A stretch of 64,000 bases of DNA from Pantoea rodasii (GCF_002095465.1 NZ_MLFP01000008.1:124001-188000); one strand, 5' to 3'. Shown: positions 31,990 through 41,499, numbered from the stretch's first letter. The notes: generated by a model not told the origin, from the sequence alone. A program made the numbers and translations.

Positions 31990-32613
31990 CACTATCGGGG
32001 GGGCCTGATCCTTACGATGCCAATGACGCCGGAGCTGCTGCGGGCGCTGGTCAGCGAACTCAGGGAGGAGAGGCATGATTAGCTTTCCGGCTGACTCACG
32101 CATAAGCCTGGTCGCCGACGTGATGAATATGCGCTTCAGCTTCAACGAACTGGCGGCAAAATTGCAGAAGACGCTGCATGAGAAAACGGCGCACAAGCTG
32201 CATGACACTGAAGAACACCTGGGAGCCCTGCAGGGGGAGATGGCGAAAGTACTGGGTGAGCAGCATGACCCGGCACTGCCGCCGACCTAAACCGCCTCTC
32301 CGGCGTGCGGCGGCAACCTTAGCCCGCTGAGCTGCGACATGTCAGAGCAGCGGGAGGTTATCGAAACGTAGCGACCTGAGCTGGCCTGCTGTCTGTGTGA
32401 CCATATCGGCTCAGGCGCCCTATGCTCTCAATGCTGCTTCGTCGCTCAGGCCTGCTGGCGCGCATCGTCCATCGTCAGGGCGTGGATCTGAGCCTGGCCG
32501 CGCAGGTACGCTGGTCCGGAGCGGTGAGTGAAGTGCTGGAGTCGCTGTACGACCTGTTGCGCCACTACGTACTTATGCCGGGCAAAGTGCACACCGACGT
32601 TACAATTTAATCA
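31990..32613 (+). mobile_element. IS66-family remnant (tnpA tail, tnpB head, tnpC fragment)
   Basis: A short tail, MPMTPELLRALVSELREE, overlaps the ATG of MISFPADSRISLVADVMNMRF, which matches the start of IS66 TnpB (Met-Ile-Ser-x-Pro-Ala-x-x-Arg-Ile). After about 45 residues the frame passes directly into TnpC-like sequence (HLGALQGEMAKVLGEQHDP). TnpC then continues in pieces with a stop (MSEQREVIET, then RPELACCLCDHI) and a shifted frame (RQGVDLSLAAQVRWS and VLMPGKVHTD). Most of tnpB and the catalytic part of tnpC are missing, so it is inactive debris. No terminal repeats were identified. Confidence 0.75.
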
Positions 32614-32705
32614 CATGCTAAACGTCCGCACTTTTTTTTGACGATTTGAATTACCAGAAAAGTTAAGGCATTAATAGCACATCTATGGAGTCCAGAGGGA
32701 AAACT

Positions 32706-34664
32706 ATGGAGATGGATGACTGGTGGTTTGGGTGGAAGGAGTTCACGCCCGAGCTGCCCTGCCCGGGCAAGGTTGTATTAATGGTTGGCGCGGGAATTTC
32801 GATAGCGTCCCCCACGCAACTCCCCGGAGGATACGATCTAACTGAAGCCCTGCTCGACCATTTATTAGACAACAAAGCGACTTCCGAAATAAAAAAGGTG
32901 TTTAGCCAATGTGAACAGTGGATGGGCCGAAGTCTGCCGCGCTTAGAGCATGTGCTTGATAAAGCGTTTGAACCTTCAACTATTGAAGGCGTCGAACGTA
33001 GCGGTTCTGCGCGGGAACTGCTGCGTATTTTTTCCCACCGTCCTCCGAATGCGAATCACCACCTGATTGCCGATTACCTTCTGAAGCACCGTGGTTGGTG
33101 TATTACCACCAATTTTGATGACTGTATCGAACAGGCGGGCCATCATCAAATCCCTGTGCACATTATTGACCCTGATACCAAAACTTTTGACATTCTGCAC
33201 CGGGAATATGGCGAAGACTGGGGTCTCATCAAAGTGCACGGGACGATAGAACACGGCTGCTCTGGCCTTGGCGTAACACTTTCGGACCTGGAGCACGGGC
33301 TGCCAGAAGCTTTCAAAACGCAGCTCCAACAGGTTACAAATCAGGCCGATTTAATGGTGGTTGCAGGATACAGTGGCACTGATCATTTTGACATTAATCA
33401 CTGGATCCGTGAGCGCTGGAATGGAGATCGTTCGACCCGGTTGGTGTGGATTGATCACCGTATTAAAGTAGAGGAAGAGTTCTGGCTGCTCGACGGGCAG
33501 GAAAGTCGCGAGCCGAAAGTCTATTGGCAGGGAGCCTTTGGCGGTATGAAGATTCAGTACGGGCCTACGCCAGAACTGCTTACTGCCCTACTTGGAATTC
33601 CCAGTAGAACACTGGCCGTTACTGGAGAAGGCAAAGATTGGTGGCGAACGGCTCTGGCTGAATATTATACTCCGACGGAGAAAGAAAAATACCTTACCGG
33701 TACACGCCTCGCCAGTTCTATGGGTCTTGGCCAACTAGCTGAGGAGCAGCTCCGCTATTTGAAACGTCAGCTGGAGAACGACAATTTGTTAGTGCCTTTT
33801 GAAGCTGAGATTTACTACTCCCGTGGGTTTATAGCTGGGGCGCTAATGATACAAAGCGATCAAAAAACCCCGCACGAAAAAATCAGAAAAGTGAATCGTA
33901 CCGGTCTAATTCGCGCTAAAGGTAAACCTGCAAAGGCGCTATTATTTTATCTTGCACAGTGGTTTAAGAGCTCACGCAAACTCTCACTTGATGAACAAAT
34001 AGACGCGTTTGCCTGTCTGCTGGATATCGCTGAACGGAGGCAAAAATGGCGGATCTGGCAAAGTAAACCTTTGCGACGTCTCGGCGAAAAAATATGCATC
34101 TTTTTCCATCAGTATTTCATGACACTTGAGAACAATAAGCTGCCTCTGTATCTGGATGGAAGAATACAAATGCAGTCCATTCGCGCGGGCACTCTGTTTT
34201 ACGACGCAGAGGTTTTTCCCTTTGGAGAGATCTGGGATTTACTATACCGCGAGTATAGTCCTCCAATTTTTTTTACCCCGCATGGCCCGGCTATCCCTGG
34301 TTTCTATCTTACTGAACGCAGCACTGCCCGTGAAGAAGATCGCTTCGCAGACTTGGTGCTGGCGAATATTAATTACGTAAATATCCTGCTTTCCGCACTG
34401 CGGCGTCGCTGGCCAAAGGGCAGCAAAAGTGTGTTTAAGGAAAGGCAGCAGAGGGATGGATATTTGGATTCAGGAGACTATGTTGTTACATATATCGTGC
34501 AACTGTTGAACGAAAGTACCCAGTTAGTAAGCGCTCTGAATGCACCGCATTTGCAGATCCTCATAGCCAGAACGTGGATCAAGGCGGACAGCATTTTAGG
34601 GGGTATCGAATATTGGAAACAACAACGGCTTTATCTGGGTACTCCACGTTCACTAACGCCTTAA
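32706..34664 (+). CDS. SIR2-domain protein, candidate antiphage effector
   Basis: A 652-residue cytoplasmic protein. Residues about 22-235 form a SIR2-like NAD-binding domain: VLMVGAGISIASPTQLPGG (GAG-x-S nucleotide loop, 28-32), CITTNFDDC (Asn136 and Asp138), LIKVHGT with the candidate catalytic His178, and VVAGYSGTDHFD (221-229). The remaining 400 residues are helical and unrecognised, with no transmembrane segment. SIR2 domains fused to long C-terminal sensor regions are known from defence proteins such as ThsA and the DSR proteins, where the domain depletes NAD+ on phage infection. That role here is inferred from architecture. ATG 32706 is chosen for AGAGGG seven bases before it; 32685 is an alternative. 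It lies between IS66 debris and a metabolic gene, typical of acquired cargo, with no partner gene nearby. Confidence 0.8.
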   Translation: MEMDDWWFGWKEFTPELPCPGKVVLMVGAGISIASPTQLPGGYDLTEALLDHLLDNKATSEIKKVFSQCEQWMGRSLPRLEHVLDKAFEPSTIEGVERSGSARELLRIFSHRPPNANHHLIADYLLKHRGWCITTNFDDCIEQAGHHQIPVHIIDPDTKTFDILHREYGEDWGLIKVHGTIEHGCSGLGVTLSDLEHGLPEAFKTQLQQVTNQADLMVVAGYSGTDHFDINHWIRERWNGDRSTRLVWIDHRIKVEEEFWLLDGQESREPKVYWQGAFGGMKIQYGPTPELLTALLGIPSRTLAVTGEGKDWWRTALAEYYTPTEKEKYLTGTRLASSMGLGQLAEEQLRYLKRQLENDNLLVPFEAEIYYSRGFIAGALMIQSDQKTPHEKIRKVNRTGLIRAKGKPAKALLFYLAQWFKSSRKLSLDEQIDAFACLLDIAERRQKWRIWQSKPLRRLGEKICIFFHQYFMTLENNKLPLYLDGRIQMQSIRAGTLFYDAEVFPFGEIWDLLYREYSPPIFFTPHGPAIPGFYLTERSTAREEDRFADLVLANINYVNILLSALRRRWPKGSKSVFKERQQRDGYLDSGDYVVTYIVQLLNESTQLVSALNAPHLQILIARTWIKADSILGGIEYWKQQRLYLGTPRSLTP

Positions 34665-34941
34665 AGCGGACACCCTAAGTCTGACGTAACCAGTATGTCT
34701 TTTAATTCGCCGTTACCTTTGTTTTTAGCCAAAGCAAGCTGATGTTGGTCTGCTCCCCATTTCTAAAGAACATGGTGTAAAAATGCATTCGGAATTTCCG
34801 CTGTTTGTGCACTACGAACCTCACTCGCGCGACTATGCTTTGTGCCAAAGTGGATTCAACCCACTTAGAAAAAGGTTAATTAACCGGGCAGTTTGCCCAT
34901 CCATTTGCTCATAAACTCTGACAAATTTCTGTGTTCTTCAG

Positions 34942-35844
34942 TCAGCCTGCAATCCCTTTCAGCGTAACCGATGCACCGCCGCAAACAATCACAAGGACAT
35001 TATCAGCAGGGTTAAAACTGATTTTGCGATCGTACAAAAGTGAGAGTGACACACCGCATGCCGGCTCAGTGAGCACTCGATGGTCATCAAGAAAGCGCCG
35101 ACAGGCATTCAGCGCTTCATGATCAGAAACCAACACACTCCTGACATCCAGTCGGCTGGCGACGTTAAAAGCGTTTTCACATACCTGGCTTGCAGCCAGC
35201 GTCGTTGCTATACCGCTGACCTTATCAAGGCGCACCAGCTTGCCCGCGTTAAGCGAAGCGTTAAATGAGGCCGTACCCGGGGTTTCAACGGCGTAGACGG
35301 GAATATGGTCAGACTGGTGTTTCTCCAGCCCCTGAGCGATACCGGACAGCATACTTCCGCCCCCAACGGAAAGTATAACCGCATCAGGTTTTAACCCGTC
35401 GCTAATAACTTCATCCACGATTGTGCTGATACCTTCCCATAAAAGTGGATGATCAAATGGGTGCAGATAGATCACTTCATCCGTCGCCAGTGACCGGGCA
35501 TAATCATTCGCCTCACTCCATACTTTCCCGTGCACAATAAGCCTGGCACCCTCCTGCTCAATAAGCTGTTTTGCCCTGGCAGGCGTGCTTTCCGGCACAA
35601 CGACAGTAATCGGCAGCCCCAGTTTGCGGCCGCTATGTGCCACCGCTATTCCTGCATTTCCTCCGGAGGAACTAATAAATGCTGTTGCGCCTCTTTCCGC
35701 ATAGTAGCGACAAATTTTTGCTGCGCTCCTGAGCTTAAACGATCCCGTAGGCTGGGAAGATTCCATTTTAAGCCAGACATTACACCCGCCATGATGACTT
35801 AATGGCAGAGAATGAATGAGGGGAGTCCGGATAGCTATTTTCAT
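34942..35844 (-). CDS. PLP-dependent L-serine/threonine dehydratase-like enzyme
   Basis: A 300-residue enzyme of the tryptophan-synthase-beta fold (fold type II). The PLP lysine is in QPTGSFKLRSA near residue 37, the substrate loop is SSSGGNAGIAVA, and the phosphate-binding glycine-rich loop is SVGGGSMLSGIAQGLE near 160. Length and motifs match single-domain serine dehydratases (SDS type), which deaminate serine or threonine to pyruvate or 2-oxobutyrate, rather than biosynthetic IlvA, which carries a C-terminal ACT domain absent here. A good ribosome site (AGGA) precedes the ATG. Substrate preference is not readable by eye. Its pyruvate product could feed acetolactate synthase, but no regulatory link is visible. 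Confidence 0.85.
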   Translation of the reverse strand: MKIAIRTPLIHSLPLSHHGGCNVWLKMESSQPTGSFKLRSAAKICRYYAERGATAFISSSGGNAGIAVAHSGRKLGLPITVVVPESTPARAKQLIEQEGARLIVHGKVWSEANDYARSLATDEVIYLHPFDHPLLWEGISTIVDEVISDGLKPDAVILSVGGGSMLSGIAQGLEKHQSDHIPVYAVETPGTASFNASLNAGKLVRLDKVSGIATTLAASQVCENAFNVASRLDVRSVLVSDHEALNACRRFLDDHRVLTEPACGVSLSLLYDRKISFNPADNVLVIVCGGASVTLKGIAG

Positions 35845-36125
35845 GAGTTTGATCCTTATGATTTCTCACGCTAATAAAGGGAAAACGTGCAGGCTGAGGT
35901 ACACATACATCATAAGGGGTATAAGCCTGAAGGAGTGGATACAATAGATAATGAAAGCACCGGTTACAGTTCAGTTTTGACAAGGTAAATGTGCGCCGTG
36001 CTCGCTCATTACGAACATCTGTTTGCGTGTCGTTCCGCTCTGTGCCAAATATGGAAGTAGTTAATATCAGTTTGTGTGGGTCAACGAGGAGCAGATCAAC
36101 TCTGTTCTGCCTATTAGACAAGCTG

Positions 36126-36373
36126 GATGAAGCGACCTGAGTCGCTTCATTCGGGAGCCTCCATGCCGCCGTACTTCTTGAGCCAGGTGTTAAAGGTGGC
36201 GTCTGAAATAGCATGCTTGAGACAGAATTCCCGGGCGGAGATCACGGCTTCGGCTTCGCGGAGGATACTGATGATCTGTTCGTCGGCAAATCACTGATTC
36301 ATGCGGATGTTCACATGAAACTTATGAAGACATTGCTGACATCGCGGTGTATTTATCAATGGGGAGCAGGTCA
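36126..36373 (-). mobile_element. IS3-family end with orfA remnant
   Basis: The right end reads TGACCTGCTCCCC on the minus strand, identical to the end of the element at 42772. It leads into an orfA-type HTH transposase fragment (FADEQIISILREAE, then EFCLKHAISDATFNTW and KKYGGMEAPE). A TGA replaces the fourth codon of orfA and the sequence stops resembling the IS near 36126. Inactive. Confidence 0.8.
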
Positions 36374-37807
36374 ATACCTGTATGTGACGCTTACGAAATT
36401 TGCCACGGATCATTGCAAGGAGGACTTCATCAACCGCTAACGGCGGCTCCTGTACCTGTGGCTTCGCAGCGACCTCAGAAGCAATGCCGATGAACGGCTT
36501 GCACGCTTACACCGATGCATGTCCGTGTCGGACGCTGGAGCATCCTCCTGTTCCTTGGCCCATCAACGTGAACGATGAGACTGAAATCGGGATGCAACCC
36601 ATAAGGCTGACCTCCCATGGATTACACCTAAAGGCCGCGGCGTAGTGTCAGCACATGGCACACCTAGGCTATGAACATCATCTGATGTGATGTGGCAACG
36701 GCATCAGCACTGCGGGCAGGAGAGTCCTGTGATATTGACCGTCCCCGCTTCCGGTCTGAAGGCCGTTTCTCCGGAGCGATACGCGCCTTAAGCATGTGTT
36801 CTGACGGTACAAAGTATGGCCCGGTGGAAGAACACCGGATCTAAAGCCTGGCATAAGATGCTTTTTAGCGCCAGCAGCGGACAGTCACTCTATTGGAGAT
36901 GGTCATTTGCAGATAACGTATCGCTTAAATTTTCAGTACAAATTTCCCGGTGATGTTTCTGTCGGCAAAAGGAGACTTTATGGGAATCAGTGGAGATTTC
37001 ACGCATCAAAACATGCGACCGGTTACTGATAAAAAGTGACTGCATAATTCCGGGGCACATCGCATATCCACTCAATCCGGCCGCAATATGTTTGCTCAAT
37101 ACGAAGCGCGCCACCTCCAGCGCTGTTGTGCTCAGAACCGCTGTCCTTCAGGACGACAGCACCTGCGGCGTGCGCGGCGTCAGCTGGACAGAGTTCCCGC
37201 AGATCGCGGTGTAAACTCCTGGCAGAGGGCTGGCTTACAGGGAAATATACACCGGAAGTGACGGATTACCGGCCGGCCCGTGAAGTTGCAGAATCATCCC
37301 CTGTCCTGTGCAAGGTTCAACTGCGTAACTCGGCGACTTTCTGACATTCCGTGGTTGCCCGGAGGATCCTGCCGGGGCAAGTGCCCGTATAGTGCTAAGC
37401 TCTTTGAGCTGGCAGGGAAAGGCATAATACTTTAATGACTCCTTTGCGCCCTTTAGCTCCCGCTAAGGTTTTTTTCTTATCACGGCTTCTCTGTGCCAGA
37501 CGGGGTCATGCTGTTAGCCCGCTGCACGGTCATAGCAGTGTCACCAGATGCACACCGCGAAGGCATCAGCCGTTCGCCTGAATATTCCAGTCAGGTATGA
37601 TGACTGAGTTTACGACCCGTCAGCCAGATGCGAAATGGTGCATTCCCGGCTCCGTTACGCGCCTCGGCATAACGGGTACGTAAGACTGAAACTGCCATGA
37701 GAAGCCCTCGACGCAGGAGGTATGGCAGGAAGGATGCCGGCACGGGCTACAGTTTATTTACCCCTGGTGAATAGGGAGAAGATAATCCCATACCGGCACC
37801 GTTTAAT
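36374..37807. other. 1.4-kb stretch without a supportable gene
   Basis: Several 60-80 codon frames overlap on both strands with no ribosome sites. A frame at 37126-37344 (AEGWLTGKYTPEVTDYRP) is mildly protein-like but cannot be assigned. Confidence 0.5.
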
Positions 37808-38080
37808 TTAGCACATCGGCGTTCCGCTGCCACCGACCGGTGCGGCAGCATCTGATTCAGCCCGCATCCAGATGGCCTGCCGGGTAAGCCAGAACCCGGG
37901 TGAGTGAAACACGATCCCCAGCTGCTCTGCCAGAGTCTGCGTCACTGGCAGACGACCCGCCAGAAAAGCCCAGGCGATATCACTTTCCAGCCCGCTACGG
38001 TCACAAAGCTGCGTCACGGAAATCTCGTATTCAGTCAGAAGATAAGCGAGAAAGCGTGCGGGAGAGGTGTGGCCATCCAT
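37808..38080 (-). CDS. HigA-like antitoxin/XRE-type protein, orphan
   Basis: A 90-residue HTH protein. TSPARFLAYLLTEYEIS aligns with the family start (P-G-E-x-L-x-x-x-L), followed by VTQLCDRSGLESDIAWAFL as HTH and LPVTQTLAEQLGIVFHSPGFWLTRQ, the characteristic S-P-x-F-W-L-x-x-Q ending. HigA proteins neutralise and repress a HigB RNase encoded beside them; no higB is visible on either side, so the toxin has been lost or this is a solitary regulator. GAGG lies eight bases before the ATG. Confidence 0.75.
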   Translation of the reverse strand: MDGHTSPARFLAYLLTEYEISVTQLCDRSGLESDIAWAFLAGRLPVTQTLAEQLGIVFHSPGFWLTRQAIWMRAESDAAAPVGGSGTPMC

Positions 38081-38271
38081 AGTTTACCTCGGGAGGTTAA
38101 AGTGGAGTTTCATCCAGATTAAGCTGTCCGTCAGATGTGTCATAGCAGACCTGTGCCAAGAGCGGACATCACGAATTCAGCACAAACTGTAACGTAAGTC
38201 TGACGGGAGTCAACTTGCAAACTGAGTAATTAATAATATAACTGGCTAAGGAAATCACTCGGGAGTGCCTA

Positions 38272-38838
38272 ATGCGACTTGAAACTGAACGGCTTCTGTT
38301 GAGGCCAGTAAGAGAATGTGACCTGATTGACTTGTTTAGAATTTATGGAGACCCGGCAACAAATACATTTAACCCCGCGGGCCCTTATCCGGACATTGAT
38401 CATGCCAGAAATGTGCTGAAACATTGGTTAAGGCACTGGACTAATTATGGATTCGGATGCTGGGCCATTGCTGAGAAACTCACGCCTTCATCCATTATAG
38501 GTTTTGGGGGGCTGACTCTTCGAAGCTTAGAGTTCTTTACTGTGAATAATCTCGGCTACAGGTTAGAGACCGCTGTATGGGGAAAAGGTTATGCAACTGA
38601 ATTTGCCAGGTTTTCTGTGGACTATGGATTCAGACACCTGGATCTGCAGGAAATTTCAGCTACTGTCAGAGCGCATCATCTTTCGTCGCAAGGTGTGCTG
38701 AAAAAGTCCGGTCTCCGCTTTATCAGAGAAATTCACGACGTAGAAAATGCTTCGCCTAGCCTATTGTACTCCATTAAGAAAAATGAATGGCTGGGAAACT
38801 CATGTTCGTTACAAGCTGTAGACCGTATACAAGGCTAG
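38272..38838 (+). CDS. GNAT-family N-acetyltransferase (RimJ/RimL type)
   Basis: A 188-residue acetyl-CoA-dependent transferase. It starts MRLETERLLLRPVRECDLIDL, the usual opening of RimJ/RimL-type enzymes, and has GCWAIAEK, GFGGLTLRS, the acetyl-CoA pyrophosphate loop region LETAVWGKGYATEFARF, and a C-terminal VLKKSGLRFIREI. These enzymes acetylate protein N-termini, amino acids or drugs; the substrate is unknown here. Composition is AT-rich. GGGAG lies upstream of the ATG. It stands alone. Confidence 0.88.
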   Translation: MRLETERLLLRPVRECDLIDLFRIYGDPATNTFNPAGPYPDIDHARNVLKHWLRHWTNYGFGCWAIAEKLTPSSIIGFGGLTLRSLEFFTVNNLGYRLETAVWGKGYATEFARFSVDYGFRHLDLQEISATVRAHHLSSQGVLKKSGLRFIREIHDVENASPSLLYSIKKNEWLGNSCSLQAVDRIQG

Positions 38839-38883
38839 TAAATTTTTTGATTATCGAGTTTAGATTAAAAGGTATGAGTGGAG

Positions 38884-38919
38884 AAAAAAACGCAGGTCGG
38901 CCTTAAGTCAGGCCTGCGT
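38884..38919 (-). terminator. Intrinsic terminator, minus strand
   Basis: Nine-base arms (ACGCAGGTC / GGCCTGCGT, one wobble) with seven Ts following on the minus strand. No minus-strand gene ends here. Confidence 0.8.
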
Positions 38920-39007
38920 GAAAGTCTGTTACTATATTGTTATGGCGAATTCTTCAGCTCCTACAGAATCTCTTCTGAAGCAAACTTGATGCGTTTGGGC
39001 TTCGAGT

Positions 39008-39033
39008 AAAAAATGCCCGCCGTCAGGGCGGGC
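39008..39033 (-). terminator. Second intrinsic terminator, minus strand
   Basis: GCCCGCC / GGCGGGC stem, five-base loop, with six Ts after it on the minus strand. About 90 bp upstream of the terminator at 38884, again with no ORF ending at it. Confidence 0.85.
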
Positions 39034-39568
39034 TAAAACACACACAGATATGAAATTCGCGACAGAAGATATCGCACCACAACTTTAGCATCCTGCTAAT
39101 GATTTTCCACGAAATTAATTTAACCATAAGAATTCTCAGTGAAATTATATTCAACGATACTATTCATTTTCAGGATAACTTTCTTAAAAACGGCTATTCC
39201 TGTGCGGGATGAAGTTAAAGTGGGGATGACTGTAGCCTGCTGCTCTAGCATTTTAAAAAAATGAAGGCATGTGAGAAAAGATATAACATATTGATATTAT
39301 TGATTTTAAAAGAACATCCGTAATGGATGTTCTTTAAGTCACGAGATGTCCCTGTAAGCTTTATTGGGTCTTTGACTCAAAAAATCCCCGAGCTTGTACC
39401 AGGGTGAAATAAATTAACCATTTATATTTTTCAGATTCCAATTTTCTAATCATTAGCATAAAATATGCCCACCATAAGGTATGGTCAACCAGTGAGGGTT
39501 AAAAAATTATTGAATATGCATCATGTGAATGGGCGGTTAATTTAATTAAGTGAGAGAGACATATCGTT

Positions 39569-39883
39569 ATGATTTTGCTAGACGAAGACAAATACACCAT
39601 ATTTTACAATAGGTTAGATCTGACAAATGAAAACCCTCTGCTATCCCGTGCATACTTAATTCAGACTCAGGAAATTATTGAGTTACTGTCTGATTTTAAT
39701 CAAAAAGTTCAAAATAAGCCGCTACCTGATATCGATAGGTTAAGAAAAATAGCAGAACTCGCATGCTGTGTTTGGGATCTTCGCATTCAGGCACTCCCCC
39801 ATCAAACACAACCATCAGAGGAGCGAAGAATAATGGATAGTCACAAGCTAAGAAGTATGGCTAAAACGATAGGTCTGGATTGA
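39569..39883 (+). CDS. Hypothetical protein (104 aa)
   Basis: Not recognised. An acidic, probably helical cytoplasmic protein: MILLDEDKYTIFYNRLDLT, then YLIQTQEIIELLSDFNQKVQ and LRKIAELACCVWDLRIQ, ending DSHKLRSMAKTIGLD. AT-rich. A purine-rich stretch (GAGAGAG) lies upstream of the ATG. It precedes the YmgA/AriR-like cluster on the same strand and could be co-regulated, but 160 bp separate them. Confidence 0.55.
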   Translation: MILLDEDKYTIFYNRLDLTNENPLLSRAYLIQTQEIIELLSDFNQKVQNKPLPDIDRLRKIAELACCVWDLRIQALPHQTQPSEERRIMDSHKLRSMAKTIGLD

Positions 39884-40032
39884 GTGTACAGCTGAAATAC
39901 TCCGTGTTGTCTCACAGTGATGTTGGTCAGGACCATTATCCGGGAACAGAAAATGTGTGAATGAAGCTTACATGGGTATACTATTACGCTTCGACACCGT
40001 ATTCGTATAAGCGCCATGTATTGACTCTAACT

Positions 40033-40044
40033 GGAGGTACCTCC
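40033..40044 (+). promoter_or_regulatory. Palindrome containing the ribosome site of the YmgA-like gene
   Basis: GGAGGTACCTCC, a perfect 12-bp palindrome ending directly at the ATG. Its first half is the ribosome site, so pairing within one RNA is limited, but it could pair between molecules or serve as a DNA operator. Confidence 0.55.
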
Positions 40045-40320
40045 ATGTACCATGTTGTCGACGATGACGGATTGACAGATATCATTATTGGCGAGGCTGT
40101 AATGTATATCCTTGATGGTAAAATGCCCATTACCCGGGCTGCACTGTTGCTACAACTTGAGAGCATTTTGATGACTGAAAATGATGCCAGAAGAAAGCAG
40201 GCAACATTTTCCGCCATTTCTCTGGTGAAGGATTCCCTTTCTGGTAGCCCCCCCATAAGATCTGCCGATAAAAAGGATTTTCTGAGGCCAGAACATCCTA
40301 ACCCAGCGACTCGGCACTAA
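40045..40320 (+). CDS. YmgA-like biofilm-control small protein
   Basis: A 91-residue protein, against 90 for E. coli YmgA, and similar along its length: IIIGEAVMYILDGKMP, RAALLLQLESILMTEND and ARRKQATFSAISLVKDSL, then a polar tail with PIRSADKKDF where YmgA has a comparable segment. E. coli YmgA acts upstream of the Rcs phosphorelay under BluR/BluF control. The start is fixed by GGAGG seven bases before ATG 40045. Together with the broken AriR-like gene 56 bp downstream it repeats the gene pair found at 30 kb. Confidence 0.8.
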   Translation: MYHVVDDDGLTDIIIGEAVMYILDGKMPITRAALLLQLESILMTENDARRKQATFSAISLVKDSLSGSPPIRSADKKDFLRPEHPNPATRH

Positions 40321-40376
40321 TATTATCTGTATCATCATTGATTTATTAAATGTGGCGACATGAGGTATTGAGAAAA

Positions 40377-40630
40377 ATGCACCAGAAAAGTAATGAGCAA
40401 GACATGCTTAGACAGTTCAATATGGAATGCCAGTCATCTTTCCCTGAAAGAGAGTTGCTTAACAGTATTGCCTTGCAGCTCATAAACAAAGGAAGTCGTG
40501 TAACTCATAAAAGCCTGATCCTTCAGATATTGACTGAGCTGGAACTTGAAAAGGACAACAAAAAAAGGACTTACTTAGAAGTACACTCGAGATGGTGGTG
40601 GGTGGTACCCCAGATGATGAAGGTTTTTAA
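40377..40630 (+). pseudogene. AriR/YmgB-like gene with one frameshift
   Basis: The first part, MHQKSNEQDMLRQF through ELLNSIALQLINKGSRVTHK and SLILQILTELE, matches AriR. The conserved C-terminus LRSTLEMVVGGTPDDEGF is present but in another frame, entered near 40573; one missing C restores a protein of about 84 residues. As written, the frame runs on to 40706 with unrelated sequence. Second gene of the 40-kb ymgA-ariR-like pair. Confidence 0.75.
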
Positions 40631-40681
40631 CCGGCTTCTTTTGGTAAACCTGGAAGAATTTATTGGTAAAACGACGATGGT

Positions 40682-40879
40682 TCAGTGCAACTTTGCGGAC
40701 ATGTGACGTATGGCCAGTTGGCATAACTCGCGTGTGCTAAGGTCACTGGTACGTATGCTCAGGGAGTATAAGCCATAGATAATATCCTGTACCTGAACCG
40801 ATTGTCCTTGCTGCAGTAGCTCCGTCGTTACCTTACCAATTATTTGATCCATGTGCAGATCTCGTTTATTCAAAGACAC
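40682..40879 (-). CDS. YcgZ-like small protein (65 aa)
   Basis: A short helical protein of the YcgZ/YmgA/AriR group: MDQIIGKVTTELLQQGQSVQ, then DIIYGLYSLSIRT and STRELCQLAIRHM. The pattern of an amphipathic helix ending in Gly, a polar turn with V-Q-V-Q, then a second helix resembles YcgZ most. GTG 40879 is chosen because AGGAGA is five bases upstream. It faces the AriR-like gene convergently. Role inferred: regulation of Rcs/biofilm outputs. Confidence 0.55.
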   Translation of the reverse strand: MSLNKRDLHMDQIIGKVTTELLQQGQSVQVQDIIYGLYSLSIRTSDLSTRELCQLAIRHMSAKLH

Positions 40880-41235
40880 ACTGTCTCCTGAATCTAGGAT
40901 GTAACATTATTATAACACCCCTCCCTTAAAAAACCTGGCAAACCACGCCACTCGATACCCTCCATAAATGCCAGCCCTTATAATCCTGTCAGCGACATGA
41001 ACATGTCCCATTGTTTCTAGCATTTTCTTTCATTATAGAAAATTGCTTAAGAAAAATTATTGTCTATTACGGCTTGAAACAGGAGTTAACCAGCAACCGA
41101 CGACAGTACTGTGTCGCAGAAGCGAGTATGCGATGTATACTCTCCATGTGCAGAAAATCCGTTGAATGTCTATGTGTAAAGTGCTTCCTTAACTTCACGG
41201 TGTTATATTTCTATGAGAAGAGCGTAACAGCATTT

Positions 41236-41481
41236 CTATGTTAAATTTTCGGGCTTCGTTAGTATGAATCTGATTACCAACCACAGCAGATAAATACCCA
41301 ACAGTAATTGTATCGTCCGGACTGACCATCCAGGATAGCGACATGCATGGCGTTCACGCTCATCAGCCTCCGCGATGACCGGATCGGCATTCTGTTTTCT
41401 TTTTTTCGGTCTTAAATCTAGCCAGATAGACACCATCCCGGCTAATCCTGCGAAAATTTTCAGCATTATGAGCTCAGCCAT
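41236..41481 (-). CDS. Small membrane protein, two transmembrane helices (81 aa)
   Basis: Not recognised. Helix 1 covers about residues 3-21 (ELIMLKIFAGLAGMVSIWL). A basic cytoplasmic loop (RPKKRKQN) and an acidic stretch (EADERERH) follow, with helix 2 at about 57-73 (IQLLLGIYLLWLVIRFIL). AAGGAGGGGG gives a very strong ribosome site. It starts 18 bp after the preceding gene's stop, so the two are an operon. Confidence 0.65.
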   Translation of the reverse strand: MAELIMLKIFAGLAGMVSIWLDLRPKKRKQNADPVIAEADERERHACRYPGWSVRTIQLLLGIYLLWLVIRFILTKPENLT

Positions 41482-41499
41482 ATCTGGCCCCCTCCTTAC

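Noticed and set aside
40264..40271. GCCGATAA inside the end of the YmgA-like gene, upstream of the AriR-like gene
   Set aside because: The -35 position matches only two of four bases and the site lies inside coding sequence 106 bp away; chance is likely.
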